DNA of 64,000 bases from Clostridia bacterium (GCA_035628995.1 DASPIR010000033.1:204772-268771), one strand, 5' to 3'; positions 18,583 through 27,430 are shown, counted from the stretch's first letter. Program-made: numbers and translations. The notes: generated from the sequence alone by a model not told the origin.

Positions 18583-19773
18583 TTATATCCCTGCTAATTT
18601 TTTAATTTCTTCAGCTTTGTCAGTTTTTTCCCACGGAACATCTATATCCGTTCTTCCCATGTGCCCATATGCCGCCACTTGTTTATATATCGGCCTTCTG
18701 AGATCCAGGTTTTTTATTATAGCTGCTGGCCTCAAATCAAATATCTTCATTACTATCGCTGCTATCTCGTCATCTGAAAGCTTTCCGGTTCCAAAGGTCT
18801 CAACCAATACTGATACTGGCTTTGCAACACCTATTGCGTAAGCAACCTGCACTTCACATTTAGATGCAAGACCCGCTGCAACCACATTCTTCGCTACATA
18901 TCTTGCAGCATAGGAAGCAGATCTGTCAACCTTAGTCGGATCCTTGCCGGAGAAGGCTCCTCCTCCATGTCTTGCGTATCCTCCATAAGTATCAACTATT
19001 ATCTTTCTTCCTGTAAGGCCTGAATCTCCGTGAGGTCCTCCTATTACAAACCTTCCTGTAGGATTAATGTAATACTTGGTCTCCTTGTCCAGCATGCCTT
19101 CAGGAACAACAGGCCTTATTACATTTTCAAGTATATCCCTTTCAATGGTATCATGGTCCACCTCTGGACTATGCTGTGAGGAAACAACTATAGTATCTAT
19201 TCTCACTGGTTTTCCATCATCGTATTCTACAGTAACCTGTGTCTTGCCATCTGGTCTTAAATAGTCGAGGATGCCTTCCTTTCGCACCTTTGAAAGCCGT
19301 ATTGCCAGTTTGTGCGCCAAGGAAATGGGCATCGGCATAAGCTCAGGGGTTTCATCGCAGGCATACCCGAACATCATACCCTGGTCTCCTGCTCCCGTAG
19401 CAGCTATATCCCGCTCTGTCATTTCGCCTTTTTTGGCTTCCAGAGCATTATCGACGCCAAGAGCTATATCTGCAGACTGCTCGTCTATTGCAGTTATTAC
19501 ACCGCAGGTGTCTGCGTCAAAGCCGTATTTTGCTCTTGTATAGCCTATATCCTCAATGGTTTTTCTAACTATTTTCGGAATATCAACATAGCAGTTTGTG
19601 GATATCTCTCCCATAACCAATACCAAACCTGTAGTAACCGAAACCTCACATGCCACTCTGCCCATCGGGTCGTTTTCAAGTATGGCATCCAACACTGCGT
19701 CAGAAATCTGATCGCATATTTTATCCGGGTGTCCTTCAGTAACAGATTCGGATGTAAATAATTTTCTTATCAT
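18583..19773 (-). CDS. metK: S-adenosylmethionine synthetase
   Basis: 396-residue methionine adenosyltransferase making SAM from methionine and ATP. Family motifs include [20 protein letters not shown] at the start, [12 protein letters not shown], and the glycine-rich loop [20 protein letters not shown]. Full length. A SAM-I riboswitch with a terminator precedes it, so expression should fall when SAM is abundant. Confidence 0.98.
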   Translation of the reverse strand: MIRKLFTSESVTEGHPDKICDQISDAVLDAILENDPMGRVACEVSVTTGLVLVMGEISTNCYVDIPKIVRKTIEDIGYTRAKYGFDADTCGVITAIDEQSADIALGVDNALEAKKGEMTERDIAATGAGDQGMMFGYACDETPELMPMPISLAHKLAIRLSKVRKEGILDYLRPDGKTQVTVEYDDGKPVRIDTIVVSSQHSPEVDHDTIERDILENVIRPVVPEGMLDKETKYYINPTGRFVIGGPHGDSGLTGRKIIVDTYGGYARHGGGAFSGKDPTKVDRSASYAARYVAKNVVAAGLASKCEVQVAYAIGVAKPVSVLVETFGTGKLSDDEIAAIVMKIFDLRPAAIIKNLDLRRPIYKQVAAYGHMGRTDIDVPWEKTDKAEEIKKLAGI

Positions 19774-19817
19774 AATAAGCCTCCTTCAAATAATTTCTCT
19801 TGTTAAGCTGCAAAAAG

Positions 19818-19968
19818 TAAAAAAACTCCTTCTGACGAAGGAGTTGCGTATTTCTTATTACTCCCTCATCTTTCAGGATCAAATAATTAATCCTGTAGGA
19901 ATTGGCACCGTACATTTGCCGGTTGCCGGGTTTCATAGGGCCCTTCCCTCCACCTCTCTTGATGAGCT
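19818..19968 (-). promoter_or_regulatory. SAM-I (S-box) riboswitch with terminator before metK
   Basis: On the minus strand the leader contains the S-box landmarks in order: CTCATCAAGAGAGGTGGAGG, GGGCCC, ATGAAACCCGGCAACC, GGTGCCAATTCCTACAGG and GAAAGATGAGG. A terminator stem (AACTCCTTC / GAAGGAGTT) with a T run follows, 45 nt before metK. SAM binding should favour the terminator. Confidence 0.95.
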
Positions 19969-20161
19969 TTTTTGCTATTTAGTTGACAGCTTCATACTAT
20001 CATAGCGAAAACCCTCTGTCAATATGTACATTTTTATCGAAAAAATCCCTTCATTTTTTGTTCATATTTCAGCCAAAATATATTATAACCAAAAAACTAT
20101 TTGTTACCCGTTACCGTTTTTTTGCATAAAAAAAAGTCCTTTCGGACTTTTAGATTACAAA

Positions 20162-20246
20162 TGGTGGAGAGAGATGGATTCGAACCATCGAAGTCTGAGA
20201 CAACAGATTTACAGTCTGCCCCCTTTGGCCACTCGGGAACCTCTCC
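20162..20246 (-). tRNA. tRNA-Tyr (GTA)
   Basis: Class II tRNA with a long variable arm. The anticodon loop reads ctGTAaa, the T-arm GGTTCGAATCC, and CCA is encoded at the 3' end. Confidence 0.95.
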
Positions 20247-20250
20247 ATGA

Positions 20251-20326
20251 TGGAGCTGGTGATGGGACTCGAACCCGCGACCTGCTGATTACAAGTCAGC
20301 TGCTCTACCAATTGAGCTACACCAGC
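20251..20326 (-). tRNA. tRNA-Thr (TGT)
   Basis: 76 nt including encoded CCA. Acceptor GCTGGTG / CACCAGC, anticodon loop ctTGTaa, T-loop GGTTCGAGTCC. Confidence 0.95.
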
Positions 20327-20460
20327 TTATGTTTAATTTTTAATTATCAAAAAGGAATGTAAGTCTTTCTTTCTCCGTAGCCTCCAAGTTACTCCGCAAA
20401 TGCTACGTATTACATTAAGGAATTTTGGTCTTTGTTTCTCCACTACGTTACGAAAAAAGT

Positions 20461-20536
20461 TGGTGGGGACAATAGGGCTCGAACCTATGACCCTCTGCTT
20501 GTAAGGCAGATGCTCTCCCAGCTGAGCTATGCCCCC
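20461..20536 (-). tRNA. tRNA-Val (TAC)
   Basis: 76 nt with encoded CCA. Acceptor GGGGGCA / TGTCCCC (one wobble), anticodon loop ctTACaa. Confidence 0.95.
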
Positions 20537-20551
20537 ATGTAATAATAGTAA

Positions 20552-20626
20552 TGGTGACCCATAGGGGATTCGAACCCCTGTAGCCGCCGTGAAAGGGCGG
20601 TGTCTTAACCGCTTGACCAATGGGCC
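20552..20626 (-). tRNA. tRNA-Glu (TTC)
   Basis: 75 nt with encoded CCA. The body GGTCAAGCGGTTAAGACACC and anticodon TTC in CCTTTCACGG are typical of bacterial tRNA-Glu. Confidence 0.95.
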
Positions 20627-20645
20627 GTATTTAATTTTTTTATGA

Positions 20646-20721
20646 TGGTCGGGGTGACAGGACTTGAACCTGCGGCCCCATGGTCCCAAACCACGTACGC
20701 TACCAACTGCGCTACACCCCG
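20646..20721 (-). tRNA. tRNA-Pro (TGG)
   Basis: 76 nt with encoded CCA. Acceptor CGGGGTG / CACCCCG, anticodon TGG in GGTTTGGGACC. It is the most upstream gene of the five-tRNA cluster. Confidence 0.95.
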
Positions 20722-20951
20722 ACGCGACTTCTCTATTATATAAAATATCGGAGCATCTATCAATAATCAAATTGGGCTGAAAACCACTAAATAGAGAGAT
20801 TACATCGCTCATTATTTAATATGCTTAATCATAATGCGGATTATTCATAATTATAATACTAATGTTTCAAAAAATCAATAGTTAAACCTGAAATGCGCCT
20901 TTACTGACAAGGGTTGCAGCAATCGCTTGATTTACTAGGGATTTGAGCTCC

Positions 20952-21003
20952 CATTGTATAAAAATGAAGGAAGCCTTTCCAGTTCCTTCACTTTAATACA
21001 ATG
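20952..21003. repeat. 52-nt near-perfect hairpin between tRNAs and yyaC
   Basis: Arms CATTGTATAAAAATGAAGGAA and its near complement are separated by a loop of about 10 nt, with only two unpaired positions. On the minus strand the inner stem is followed by TTTTTAT, so it could terminate transcripts coming from the yyaC side. No gene is read that way. The rest of the 373-nt gap (20727-21099) holds no open gene that I can support. Confidence 0.65.
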
Positions 21004-21042
21004 TATGACTATTAGTAGAATAATTGAGCTTGGCCACCAATA

Positions 21043-21083
21043 TATTAATAGTAGCTTAAATGGTCGCAATGCTACTATTAATA
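21043..21083 (+). promoter_or_regulatory. yyaC: Perfect 13-bp inverted repeat abutting the yyaC ribosome site
   Basis: TATTAATAGTAGC and its exact complement flank a 15-nt loop and end three bases before the GGGAGG ribosome site of yyaC. It could be an operator or an RNA hairpin affecting translation. No T run follows, so a terminator is less likely. Confidence 0.55.
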
Positions 21084-21099
21084 GTTGGGAGGTTATGTT

Positions 21100-21654
21100 T
21101 TGATTGAGGGATTCAGCACTCTCGAGGATGTATGTGCGCATTATACAGATGACAGGGCACATCTTAAGATATCTGAGTTTTTAAAACAGTACAGCTGTGA
21201 TAAATGCATCATACTCTGCATAGGTACCGATAGGTTCATTGGTGACTGCTTGGGGCCATTGACAGGCACTTTACTCAGCAAGCTTAACTTGGCAGTACCT
21301 ATCCTGGGCACTCTTGAAAGTCCTGTCCATGCTGTCAACCTCAGAAGTACAATATCTCATATTAAAACACACTACAGAGGCTCTAGAGTCATTGCTATAG
21401 ATGCTTGTCTGGGAACAAGCCAAAGCGTAGGCTATATTCAAGTAAAGGAAGGCAGCATCCAGCCTGGCAGAGGTGTAGGAAAGAGACTCTCACATGTAGG
21501 AGATTGTTCTATTGTAGGAATAGTAGATGAAGCAGTAGAATCGGACGACTATGAATATGAAAATTACCTGAGAATCAATAATGTAAGGCTTGGGCTGGTA
21601 ATGAAAATGTCAGAAACCATTGTAAAAGGAATATATGCTGCCTTTCAGCATTAG
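21100..21654 (+). CDS. yyaC: Spore protease-like protein YyaC
   Basis: About 184 residues, YyaC family, related to the germination protease/hydrogenase-maturation fold and associated with sporulation. The signature CIGTDRFIGDCLGPLTG and the later VIAIDACLGTSQSVGYIQVK match the family. I chose the TTG 7 nt after GGGAGG; a TTG five codons upstream would place the ribosome site inside the gene. It is one of only two plus-strand genes in the window and converges on fabZ. Its exact substrate is not known to me. Confidence 0.9.
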   Translation: MIEGFSTLEDVCAHYTDDRAHLKISEFLKQYSCDKCIILCIGTDRFIGDCLGPLTGTLLSKLNLAVPILGTLESPVHAVNLRSTISHIKTHYRGSRVIAIDACLGTSQSVGYIQVKEGSIQPGRGVGKRLSHVGDCSIVGIVDEAVESDDYEYENYLRINNVRLGLVMKMSETIVKGIYAAFQH

Positions 21655-21700
21655 GTGCAGGGTTACGAGGTAAGAGGTGAATAGATTAATCAATAAAAAA

Positions 21701-21719
21701 ACGGTGGATTCACCACCGT
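21701..21719. terminator. Shared bidirectional terminator of yyaC and fabZ
   Basis: ACGGTGG-attca-CCACCGT has T runs on both strands and lies between the two convergent genes. Confidence 0.85.
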
Positions 21720-21720
21720 C

Positions 21721-22149
21721 TTATTTGTTAATTATCGCAAACATCAGCTCTCCTGAGGCTGCAAGATCGTTGCCTACATAAGCTTCAGCCTTTGCTTTGC
21801 CTATGCCCCTTTTGAAGTACAGCATCTCTACTTCCATTCTCAGTGTATCCCCAGGTACAACCTGTTTTCTGAATCTCATACCGTCTATTCCGGTAAACAC
21901 CGCCAGCTTGCCTTTATGCTCCTCCATCCCCAGTATAGCCACAGCTCCAACCTGAGCCATCGCCTCTACTATAAGCACACCCGGCATTATCGGGTTTCCC
22001 GGGAAGTGACCTTGAAAGAAGGGCTCGTTTACCGTAACGTTTTTTATTCCTATGGCTTTTTTGCCATATTCTATCTCAGTAATTTTATCTACCAGCAGGA
22101 ATGGATACCTGTGGGGTATGATTCCTTGTATATCAATGTTACTTAACAT
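21721..22149 (-). CDS. fabZ: 3-hydroxyacyl-ACP dehydratase FabZ
   Basis: 142-residue hot-dog-fold dehydratase of fatty acid synthesis. The N-terminal [14 protein letters not shown] and the active-site stretch [20 protein letters not shown], with His48 and Glu62, are clear. Its start overlaps the end of the FlgJ-like gene by 11 nt, so a housekeeping gene is the last gene of a flagellar operon, as is also seen in Bacillus (ywpB after flhP). Confidence 0.96.
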   Translation of the reverse strand: MLSNIDIQGIIPHRYPFLLVDKITEIEYGKKAIGIKNVTVNEPFFQGHFPGNPIMPGVLIVEAMAQVGAVAILGMEEHKGKLAVFTGIDGMRFRKQVVPGDTLRMEVEMLYFKRGIGKAKAEAYVGNDLAASGELMFAIINK

Positions 22150-22516
22150 CGTTCTCCTCGCTCTCTTTCTTCATGTTCTTTGACAGCTGCTTATAAAGTA
22201 CATCACCCAGTCCTGTACCCTGACCCTTTGAGACTTCCTCAGCATACTTATCAAAAAGCATATCCTCATACATTTCTTCAGCAGAGCCGCCATCTACCAG
22301 GTCACTCTTCTGAACCGTGTTCCTCATTTGCTTGAACATCATGTTAACAAATATCGCTTCCAGGTCGCTGCATGCCTTCTTTAGCTTTTTTTCATCCTTT
22401 TCCTCAATAGCCTTTTCCAAAGCACTCTCGAAATCTCCTTGCTGCGCTTCCTGAACTTTATCCTTTATATTATTATAATCAACTATATTATTACCATTAC
22501 TAATTGGATTTATCAT
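22139..22516 (-). CDS. FlgJ-like rod-binding protein without muramidase domain
   Basis: 125-residue protein with the rod-binding domain of FlgJ ([20 protein letters not shown], then [17 protein letters not shown] and [10 protein letters not shown]). The C-terminal peptidoglycan hydrolase domain of proteobacterial FlgJ is absent, as is common in Gram-positive relatives. It probably acts as a rod scaffold next to FlgG and FlgF. The gene lies between flgG and fabZ. Confidence 0.88.
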   Translation of the reverse strand: MINPISNGNNIVDYNNIKDKVQEAQQGDFESALEKAIEEKDEKKLKKACSDLEAIFVNMMFKQMRNTVQKSDLVDGGSAEEMYEDMLFDKYAEEVSKGQGTGLGDVLYKQLSKNMKKESEENDVK

Positions 22517-22531
22517 ATAAATACCTCTTAT

Positions 22532-22594
22532 CAGGCGAACAATGTTCGCCCCTACCTTCCTCGTAACCCCGAAACCCCGTAACCTCGTGCCTAC
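22532..22594. repeat. Palindromic repeat copy 2 with adjoining CCCCGAAACC-type units
   Basis: Copy 2 of the GGCGAACA-N-TGTTCGCC motif (with AATG in the centre), followed directly by degenerate units AACCCCGAAACCCCG and TAACCTCG. The same pairing of the two motif types occurs at 24594 and 59230. It lies between flgG and the flgJ-like gene. Confidence 0.8.
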
Positions 22595-23385
22595 CTTCTA
22601 AGGTTATTCGCCATTCCCAGCATCTCATCAGCTGTCTGTATGGATTTGGAGTTTATTTCATATGCTCTCTGAGCCTGTATCAGCTTTACCATTTCCTCTA
22701 CTATCTGTACATTGGAGTACTCCAGATAACCCTGCATTATGGTTCCTCCCGTACCGTCGTTCTGAGTATCGTGCGCTTCACCACTTGCCCCTGTTGCTAC
22801 ATACATGTTTTTCCCAACACTCTCAAGTCCTGCGGGATTTACAAAGCTTGTAATCGAAATGCTCCCCAAATCTTCAGCGGTGCCGTCCTGCCTCTTTACC
22901 GAAATCAGCCCTTTTGCATCTATAGTTACATCCTTTACCTCAGAGCCCAGTTCGATATTGCCATTTTCACCCTGAACGTAATAGCCTTCCGAGGTTACAA
23001 GGTTGTAGTTCTCTCCGTCTACCGATATCTTGAAGCTTCCGTCCTTTGTATAGTATTCCTTTCCTTCAGGTCCAAGCACTTTGAAAAAGCCCTGACCGTC
23101 AATCGCCAAATCGTATGGATTCTCGGTTGCATCCAGGCTTCCTGTGGTAAAAAATTTGGTTGAAGCCGCCGCCATAACTCCGTGACCTACCTGCAGATTT
23201 ACCGGTTTGCCCTGCCCATCCTTTACCATACCTCTCTCCATTGTCTCATATAGCAAGTCCTTGAATTCCATCCTGGTTTTTTTGTATGAAATCGAGTTAA
23301 CATTTGCCATGTTGTTCGATATGGTATCAACATTAAGCTGTTGGGCTTGCATTCCTGTACTGGCTGTCCAAAGTGCTCTCATCAT
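22591..23385 (-). CDS. flgG: Flagellar basal-body rod protein FlgG
   Basis: 264-residue distal rod protein, counterpart of Bacillus FlhP. N-terminal MMRALWTASTGMQAQQLNVD and TISNNMANVNSISYKKTR, and C-terminal EEMVKLIQAQRAYEINSKSI followed by QTADEMLGMANNL, mark the FlgG/FlhP group. Located after flgF with a 13-nt gap. Confidence 0.94.
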   Translation of the reverse strand: MMRALWTASTGMQAQQLNVDTISNNMANVNSISYKKTRMEFKDLLYETMERGMVKDGQGKPVNLQVGHGVMAAASTKFFTTGSLDATENPYDLAIDGQGFFKVLGPEGKEYYTKDGSFKISVDGENYNLVTSEGYYVQGENGNIELGSEVKDVTIDAKGLISVKRQDGTAEDLGSISITSFVNPAGLESVGKNMYVATGASGEAHDTQNDGTGGTIMQGYLEYSNVQIVEEMVKLIQAQRAYEINSKSIQTADEMLGMANNLRR

Positions 23386-23398
23386 AATATATTACCTC

Positions 23399-24448
23399 CT
23401 ATAACCTTGCAATTTCATTTACAGCTTTTCCGATAAGCTCGTCATGTATCTTTATCATCTTCTGATTAGCTTCATAAGTGCGCATCATTGTAAGCATATT
23501 TACCATTTCCTTCACTGAATTCACATTGGAGCCCTCAAGAAAACTCTGCTGTACCATCCCTGCGATTGCCACGGGCTCTGCTTCAATGTCATCCGCAATT
23601 CCAAGAAGACCATTCCCTTCCTTGCGAAGGACCTCATAATCATTGAAATCAACGAGTTTAAGCTTGTCTGCCAGCTGTGAATCTGAATACACTTCACCTT
23701 TTTCATTTACCGTCATATTACTTCCTTCTATCTTTATGTATCCGGCTTCTCCGAGCACCTTATAACCTTCCTTGGTCACCAGGTAGGATTCTGAGTCCTT
23801 TGTAAAATCACCGCTTCTTGTATATCTTTCACCCTCAGGAGTCTCTACGCAAAAGAAGCCTTTGCCGCTTAAAGCCAAATCAAAACTGTTTCCCGTAGAA
23901 TACACCGAGCCCTGCTCAAAGTTTGTCCTTACTTCACTGCTGCGTATTCCATAGCTTAACTGCCCTAATGTATTCAATGGGTTTGATACCTTCAGCCTGT
24001 CTATTGCTGTACCGCCTGCAAGAACTTGCCCTGCCGCATCCACGGTTACGGCGGCTCCTCCAGTATTTATACGTCCGTTCTGCCCTAATATGTAATTCCC
24101 CTGCGGTGTCACAAGGTAGCCTTCCTCGTTTACCCTGAAGGCTATACTCTTGCTTCTACTTATACCTTGGGGCGTTTCTACATTAAAAAAGCCGGAGGGA
24201 GTATTCGCGCTATATGTTTCACCGTTATTTCCGCTGCTAATACCCGCTCCCGAAGCTCCTCTGCCGAGCAGATCCTTGTCTATTCTCCCGTTTATCTTGG
24301 ATATCAGGATCTCCGGAAAGTTATCAGTAACCATGACATCCTTCTTGAATCCTGTAGTATTCACATTTGCTATGTTATTGGCTATCACATCTATTCTTTT
24401 TGTCTCAGCAGCCGCAGAGGATGCTGATATATAAAGACCTCTAATCAT
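23399..24448 (-). CDS. flgF: Flagellar basal-body rod protein FlgF (FlhO-like)
   Basis: 349-residue rod protein. The N-terminus MIRGLYISASSAAAETKRID and VIANNIANVNTTGFKKDV, and C-terminal SVKEMVNMLTMMRTYEANQK, are characteristic. Order flgF-flgG downstream of mbl and spoIIID is the same as Bacillus mbl-flhO-flhP. A good sigma-D promoter lies upstream, so the flgF-flgG-flgJ-fabZ transcript should respond to the flagellar sigma factor. Confidence 0.94.
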   Translation of the reverse strand: MIRGLYISASSAAAETKRIDVIANNIANVNTTGFKKDVMVTDNFPEILISKINGRIDKDLLGRGASGAGISSGNNGETYSANTPSGFFNVETPQGISRSKSIAFRVNEEGYLVTPQGNYILGQNGRINTGGAAVTVDAAGQVLAGGTAIDRLKVSNPLNTLGQLSYGIRSSEVRTNFEQGSVYSTGNSFDLALSGKGFFCVETPEGERYTRSGDFTKDSESYLVTKEGYKVLGEAGYIKIEGSNMTVNEKGEVYSDSQLADKLKLVDFNDYEVLRKEGNGLLGIADDIEAEPVAIAGMVQQSFLEGSNVNSVKEMVNMLTMMRTYEANQKMIKIHDELIGKAVNEIARL

Positions 24449-24487
24449 ACTCTCACCTACAAACGTTAAGTATTTTCTACATAATGT

Positions 24488-24515
24488 TTATCGGTAGGAT
24501 AATTGGGGAACTTTA
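24488..24515 (-). promoter_or_regulatory. flgF: Sigma-D promoter of flgF
   Basis: Minus strand TAAAGTTC, 12 nt, ACCGATAA. Same spacing as the flgM promoter and a good consensus match. It begins about 40 nt upstream of the flgF start. Confidence 0.8.
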
Positions 24516-24593
24516 GCTACTGCGAAATAATTAGTGACTTTTTTGCTGCGTGCTACGTGCCTCTTGCTTAAAGAATTAACTTCGAAGACTATA

Positions 24594-24641
24594 CAGGCGA
24601 ACACTGTTCGCCCCTACACCTCGAACCTCGAACCTCGAACT
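24594..24641. repeat. Palindromic repeat copy 3 with CCTCGAA tandem units
   Basis: GGCGAACACTGTTCGCC core and CCTAC tail, then three head-to-tail ACCTCGA units. It is located between mbl and the flgF promoter. Confidence 0.85.
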
Positions 24642-24651
24642 ATTTAAAAAG

Positions 24652-24669
24652 ACAGCCTTTCGGCTGTCC
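24652..24669 (-). terminator. mbl: Terminator after mbl
   Basis: GACAGCC-gaaa-GGCTGTC followed by TTTTT on the minus strand, 3 nt after the mbl stop. Confidence 0.9.
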
Positions 24670-24672
24670 ATT

Positions 24673-25707
24673 TTAATAGTTCAATGTTACTATCTTCCTG
24701 TTTGCGTTTATGTCCGCATCTTCCAACAGGTCTATATGCTCTAAAGCTTTTCCGGTCCCTATAGCCACGCAGGATATTGCGTCCTGAGCTACATATACCG
24801 GTATGCCTGTCCTCTTGCTTATCAGCTTATCGAGGCCATTTAAAAGCGAGCCTCCGCCTGTCATAACTATTCCTCTGTCGCTTATATCAGCAGAAAGCTC
24901 CGGTGGTGTCCTCTCAAGCACTGAATGCACAGCATCTGCAATGGCAGAAACCGGTTCGGACAACGCTTCGAGCATCTCATCAGAATTAACTTCTATGGTC
25001 TTTGGAAGTCCTGATATAAGATTTCTCCCTCTGACTTCAACCTTAAGCTGCTCATCTCTCGGGAATGCAGTGCCTACATTTATTTTCAACTCTTCAGCAG
25101 TTCTTTCTCCGACCATTATATTATGCTTCTTTCTCATATATCTTACTATTGCTTCGTCAAACTTGTCCCCTGCAACCTTGATGGAGGTTGATACAACTAT
25201 ACCGCCAAGTGATATAACCGCTATATCTGTTGTTCCGCCGCCAATATCAATTACCATATTGCCGCTGGCCTTTGATATGTCCAAGCCTGCTCCAATAGCT
25301 GATGCGATAGGCTCTTCGATAAGTCTGGTTGTCCTGGCTCCCGCATTATTGGCAGCATCTATAACCGCTCTTTTTTCAACCTCTGTAACGCCGCTCGGGA
25401 CACATACAACCATCCTTGGCTTGAATATTCTTCTCCTGCCAATGGCTTTGTCTATGAAATATCTAAGCATTTTTTCAGTTATATCATAATCTGAAATAAC
25501 GCCCTCTCTAAGTGGTCTTATTGCAACAATATTGCCTGGTGTTCTTCCAAGCATCAGCCTTGCATCTTCGCCTACAGCCAATATCTTGTTTGAATTTCTG
25601 TCTATTGCAACAACTGAAGGCTCTCTCAATACAATGCCTTTCCCTTTTATGTATACTAAAACACTGGCCGTCCCCAAATCGATGCCTATATCTTGTCCTC
25701 CGAACAT
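24673..25707 (-). CDS. mbl: MreB/Mbl rod-shape actin homologue
   Basis: 344-residue bacterial actin that organises lateral wall synthesis. Visible actin-fold motifs are DIGIDLGTASVLVYIKGKG (phosphate 1), MVIDIGGGTTDIAVISLGG (phosphate 2) and IVMTGGGSLLNGLD (adenosine motif). Position between spoIIID and flgF, as in Bacillus spoIIID-mbl-flhO, favours the Mbl paralogue over MreB proper, whose genes usually lie with mreC/mreD. Confidence 0.94.
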   Translation of the reverse strand: MFGGQDIGIDLGTASVLVYIKGKGIVLREPSVVAIDRNSNKILAVGEDARLMLGRTPGNIVAIRPLREGVISDYDITEKMLRYFIDKAIGRRRIFKPRMVVCVPSGVTEVEKRAVIDAANNAGARTTRLIEEPIASAIGAGLDISKASGNMVIDIGGGTTDIAVISLGGIVVSTSIKVAGDKFDEAIVRYMRKKHNIMVGERTAEELKINVGTAFPRDEQLKVEVRGRNLISGLPKTIEVNSDEMLEALSEPVSAIADAVHSVLERTPPELSADISDRGIVMTGGGSLLNGLDKLISKRTGIPVYVAQDAISCVAIGTGKALEHIDLLEDADINANRKIVTLNY

Positions 25708-25762
25708 CTTACTACCTCCATAAAATTTCGATTACAGTATTTGAAGCTAAAGAACGAAAATT

Positions 25763-25870
25763 ATATTGAACGCACAAGAGAATTCATATTGGGCATGGTG
25801 CGAATTCAATAAATCTAATGAAATGTTTACGCGAAATTTGAATAAGTACACAAATTGTTTTTCGCGAAAC
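25763..25870 (+). repeat. 108-bp intergenic palindromic element (copy 2)
   Basis: Near copy, in opposite orientation, of the element at 14259-14366. Same blocks in the same order: ATATTGAACGCAC, GTGCGAATTCAATAAATC, CGCGAAAT and GTTTTTCGCGAAA. It ends in the palindrome TTTCGCGAAA. It is upstream of mbl; no protein is encoded. A shorter similar stretch (AAATGTTCACGCGAAAT) occurs at 28577-28593 upstream of spoIID. Confidence 0.75.
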
Positions 25871-25970
25871 AAATAGCTCGTTAAAAACATGTTTAATCGA
25901 TTACATATTCTATATAAAATCTAAAATTCCTGCATCAATCGATCATATACGTCAAAAAAGTATTAAAACA

Positions 25971-26065
25971 TCAGGTGCGGGGTACGAGGTACGAGGTGCG
26001 AGGATTAAGTAAAGCCTTCGAAGGCTCTCCAATTCCCCGAACCACGAACCACGGACCTCGAACCA
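25971..26065. repeat. GTACGAGG / CCTCGAACC degenerate repeat cluster
   Basis: A run of GTACGAGGTACGAGGTGCGAGG is faced across about 25 nt, which includes the palindrome AGCCTTCGAAGGCT, by the inverted units CCCCGAACCACGAACC. The cluster could fold into one long hairpin. The 484-nt gap between spoIIID and mbl otherwise holds the 108-bp element and a weak terminator-like stem for spoIIID at 26118-26178. Confidence 0.7.
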
Positions 26066-26191
26066 GAGCATGTACAGCTTGTCTACTGTAATTATAAAAT
26101 AAACAATATCAAATAACAAGCTCCAGCAACTATATTGTGCAGCATACCACCATCAGCACATCGATAATTGCCGGAGCCTGAACTTTCATCA

Positions 26192-26446
26192 CTACAGGCT
26201 TATGGACTGGTACTTCATCTTGGTTGCCCTTCCGCCTCTTATATGTCTTTCAGCCTTGTTCTGATCCATTATTTCCTTTACCTGGAGTGCAACACTTGGA
26301 TTTATTCTCGGAAGTCTTTCGGTAACATCTTTATGTACTGTACTTTTGCTTACCCCAAATATCTTAGCCGCATCTCGAACCGTTGTCTTGCTGCTTATTA
26401 TATATTTCGCAATTTCCAATGCTCTTTCTTCGATATAATCCTTCAA
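26192..26446 (-). CDS. spoIIID: Sporulation transcriptional regulator SpoIIID
   Basis: 84-residue DNA-binding protein controlling many sigma-E genes in the mother cell. The helix-turn-helix TVRDAAKIFGVSKSTVHKDV is nearly the family consensus, followed by ERLPRINPSVALQVKEIM and the basic tail HIRGGRATKMKY. Strong evidence of a spore-former. Confidence 0.98.
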   Translation of the reverse strand: MKDYIEERALEIAKYIISSKTTVRDAAKIFGVSKSTVHKDVTERLPRINPSVALQVKEIMDQNKAERHIRGGRATKMKYQSISL

Positions 26447-26635
26447 TTACTACTACCCCCTTATTGGTGTCTTTTTACATTAATATGCTATTTTTTTGCT
26501 AATTAGAACTACTCGTATTTGTTCATTAATTAATGCTTTTTAACATAACAGATTTTCAAGTTATTCAAATGTTAAAAATGCATTACCGTTGTTTAGTGCC
26601 TCGACGGCTCTAATAGGGATATACTTTATGAGGCA

Positions 26636-27430
26636 CTATTTCTTTAGCGATTGTTTAGGCAAGTACTTTTTAGGGTCTATGCTCTTGCCTTCCTTAGTAA
26701 CCTCAAAGTGTAGGTGGGGGTCGTCAGCGATTTCATATAAAGCTGTCTTACCTACACCGCTGATTACATCACCCTTTTTGATGTTCTGATTTATAGTAAC
26801 CAAATCAAGAGTAGAAAGGTTGCTGTACTTGGTATATACTTTCCCGCCATGGTTTATTATAATAGTCAGGCCAAGCTGGGGATCATTCAAAAGCTCCTCC
26901 ACCACACCATCCATTGATGCTCTTACTGGACTTCCTTCTTCAGCTTTTATATCAATTCCGGTATGTGTACTCCACTGATCCAGTGTTTTTGAATAGACAA
27001 GTACATCTTCTGAAAACTCGGTGTATGCTGTTCCAAATACCGGAACCACCATTGTCTCCATCTTCGGTTCTTCCATTTTTATTGCGGAGATCGCTTTTTC
27101 TCCATTGGTTGATTTACTTTCATCCGGATTAGCTGTTTCTTTACTACTTTGTTCATTATTGGTTACCTTTACCGAGCTGCTGTTTGTGACTTCAGTTGCA
27201 TCTTGGGTTTCTTCACCCACCCCGTCAACCTCATCTTCGATTACTTGAGCTGCAGAATCCATATCAGACCCATCTCCGTATTCTTCGAGGCTCTTCTGAA
27301 AGTCCAGCTGTGCCTGCTTATCATCCAGGTAGCTCCTGTACTGTATCAGGCCACCAGCAGTAAGCAAAGCAGCTATCAATAAAACAACAAAGTAAATATA
27401 CCTATTTTTGAATTCCCTGTTAAATTTCAT
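26636..27430 (-). CDS. spoIIQ: SpoIIQ-like membrane-anchored LytM (M23) peptidase
   Basis: 264 residues: one N-terminal membrane helix (11-29), an acidic, Ser/Thr-rich linker (about 50-120) and a C-terminal LytM domain. The zinc ligands expected for an active M23 enzyme are present: His156 and Asp160 in HTGID, and His239/His241 in DPHLHFEV. Bacillus SpoIIQ lacks a key histidine, whereas clostridial SpoIIQ can keep it, so this protein may be catalytic. Position next to spoIIID and spoIID supports the forespore SpoIIQ role over a general hydrolase. A 9-bp stem (TAGTGCCTC / GAGGCACTA) overlaps the stop codon. Confidence 0.88.
   Translation of the reverse strand: MKFNREFKNRYIYFVVLLIAALLTAGGLIQYRSYLDDKQAQLDFQKSLEEYGDGSDMDSAAQVIEDEVDGVGEETQDATEVTNSSSVKVTNNEQSSKETANPDESKSTNGEKAISAIKMEEPKMETMVVPVFGTAYTEFSEDVLVYSKTLDQWSTHTGIDIKAEEGSPVRASMDGVVEELLNDPQLGLTIIINHGGKVYTKYSNLSTLDLVTINQNIKKGDVISGVGKTALYEIADDPHLHFEVTKEGKSIDPKKYLPKQSLKK

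Noticed and set aside
20024..20812. Long open frames across the tRNA cluster on both strands
   Set aside because: They read through five clear tRNA genes; open frames in tRNA clusters are a known artefact.
20870..20950. Possible riboswitch or insertion-sequence end before the yyaC hairpins
   Set aside because: AAGGGTTGCAGCAATCGC looked familiar, but I could find neither a matching second end nor a riboswitch core.
24803..25489. 228-codon plus-strand frame inside mbl
   Set aside because: Serine-rich antisense shadow of the conserved mbl gene.
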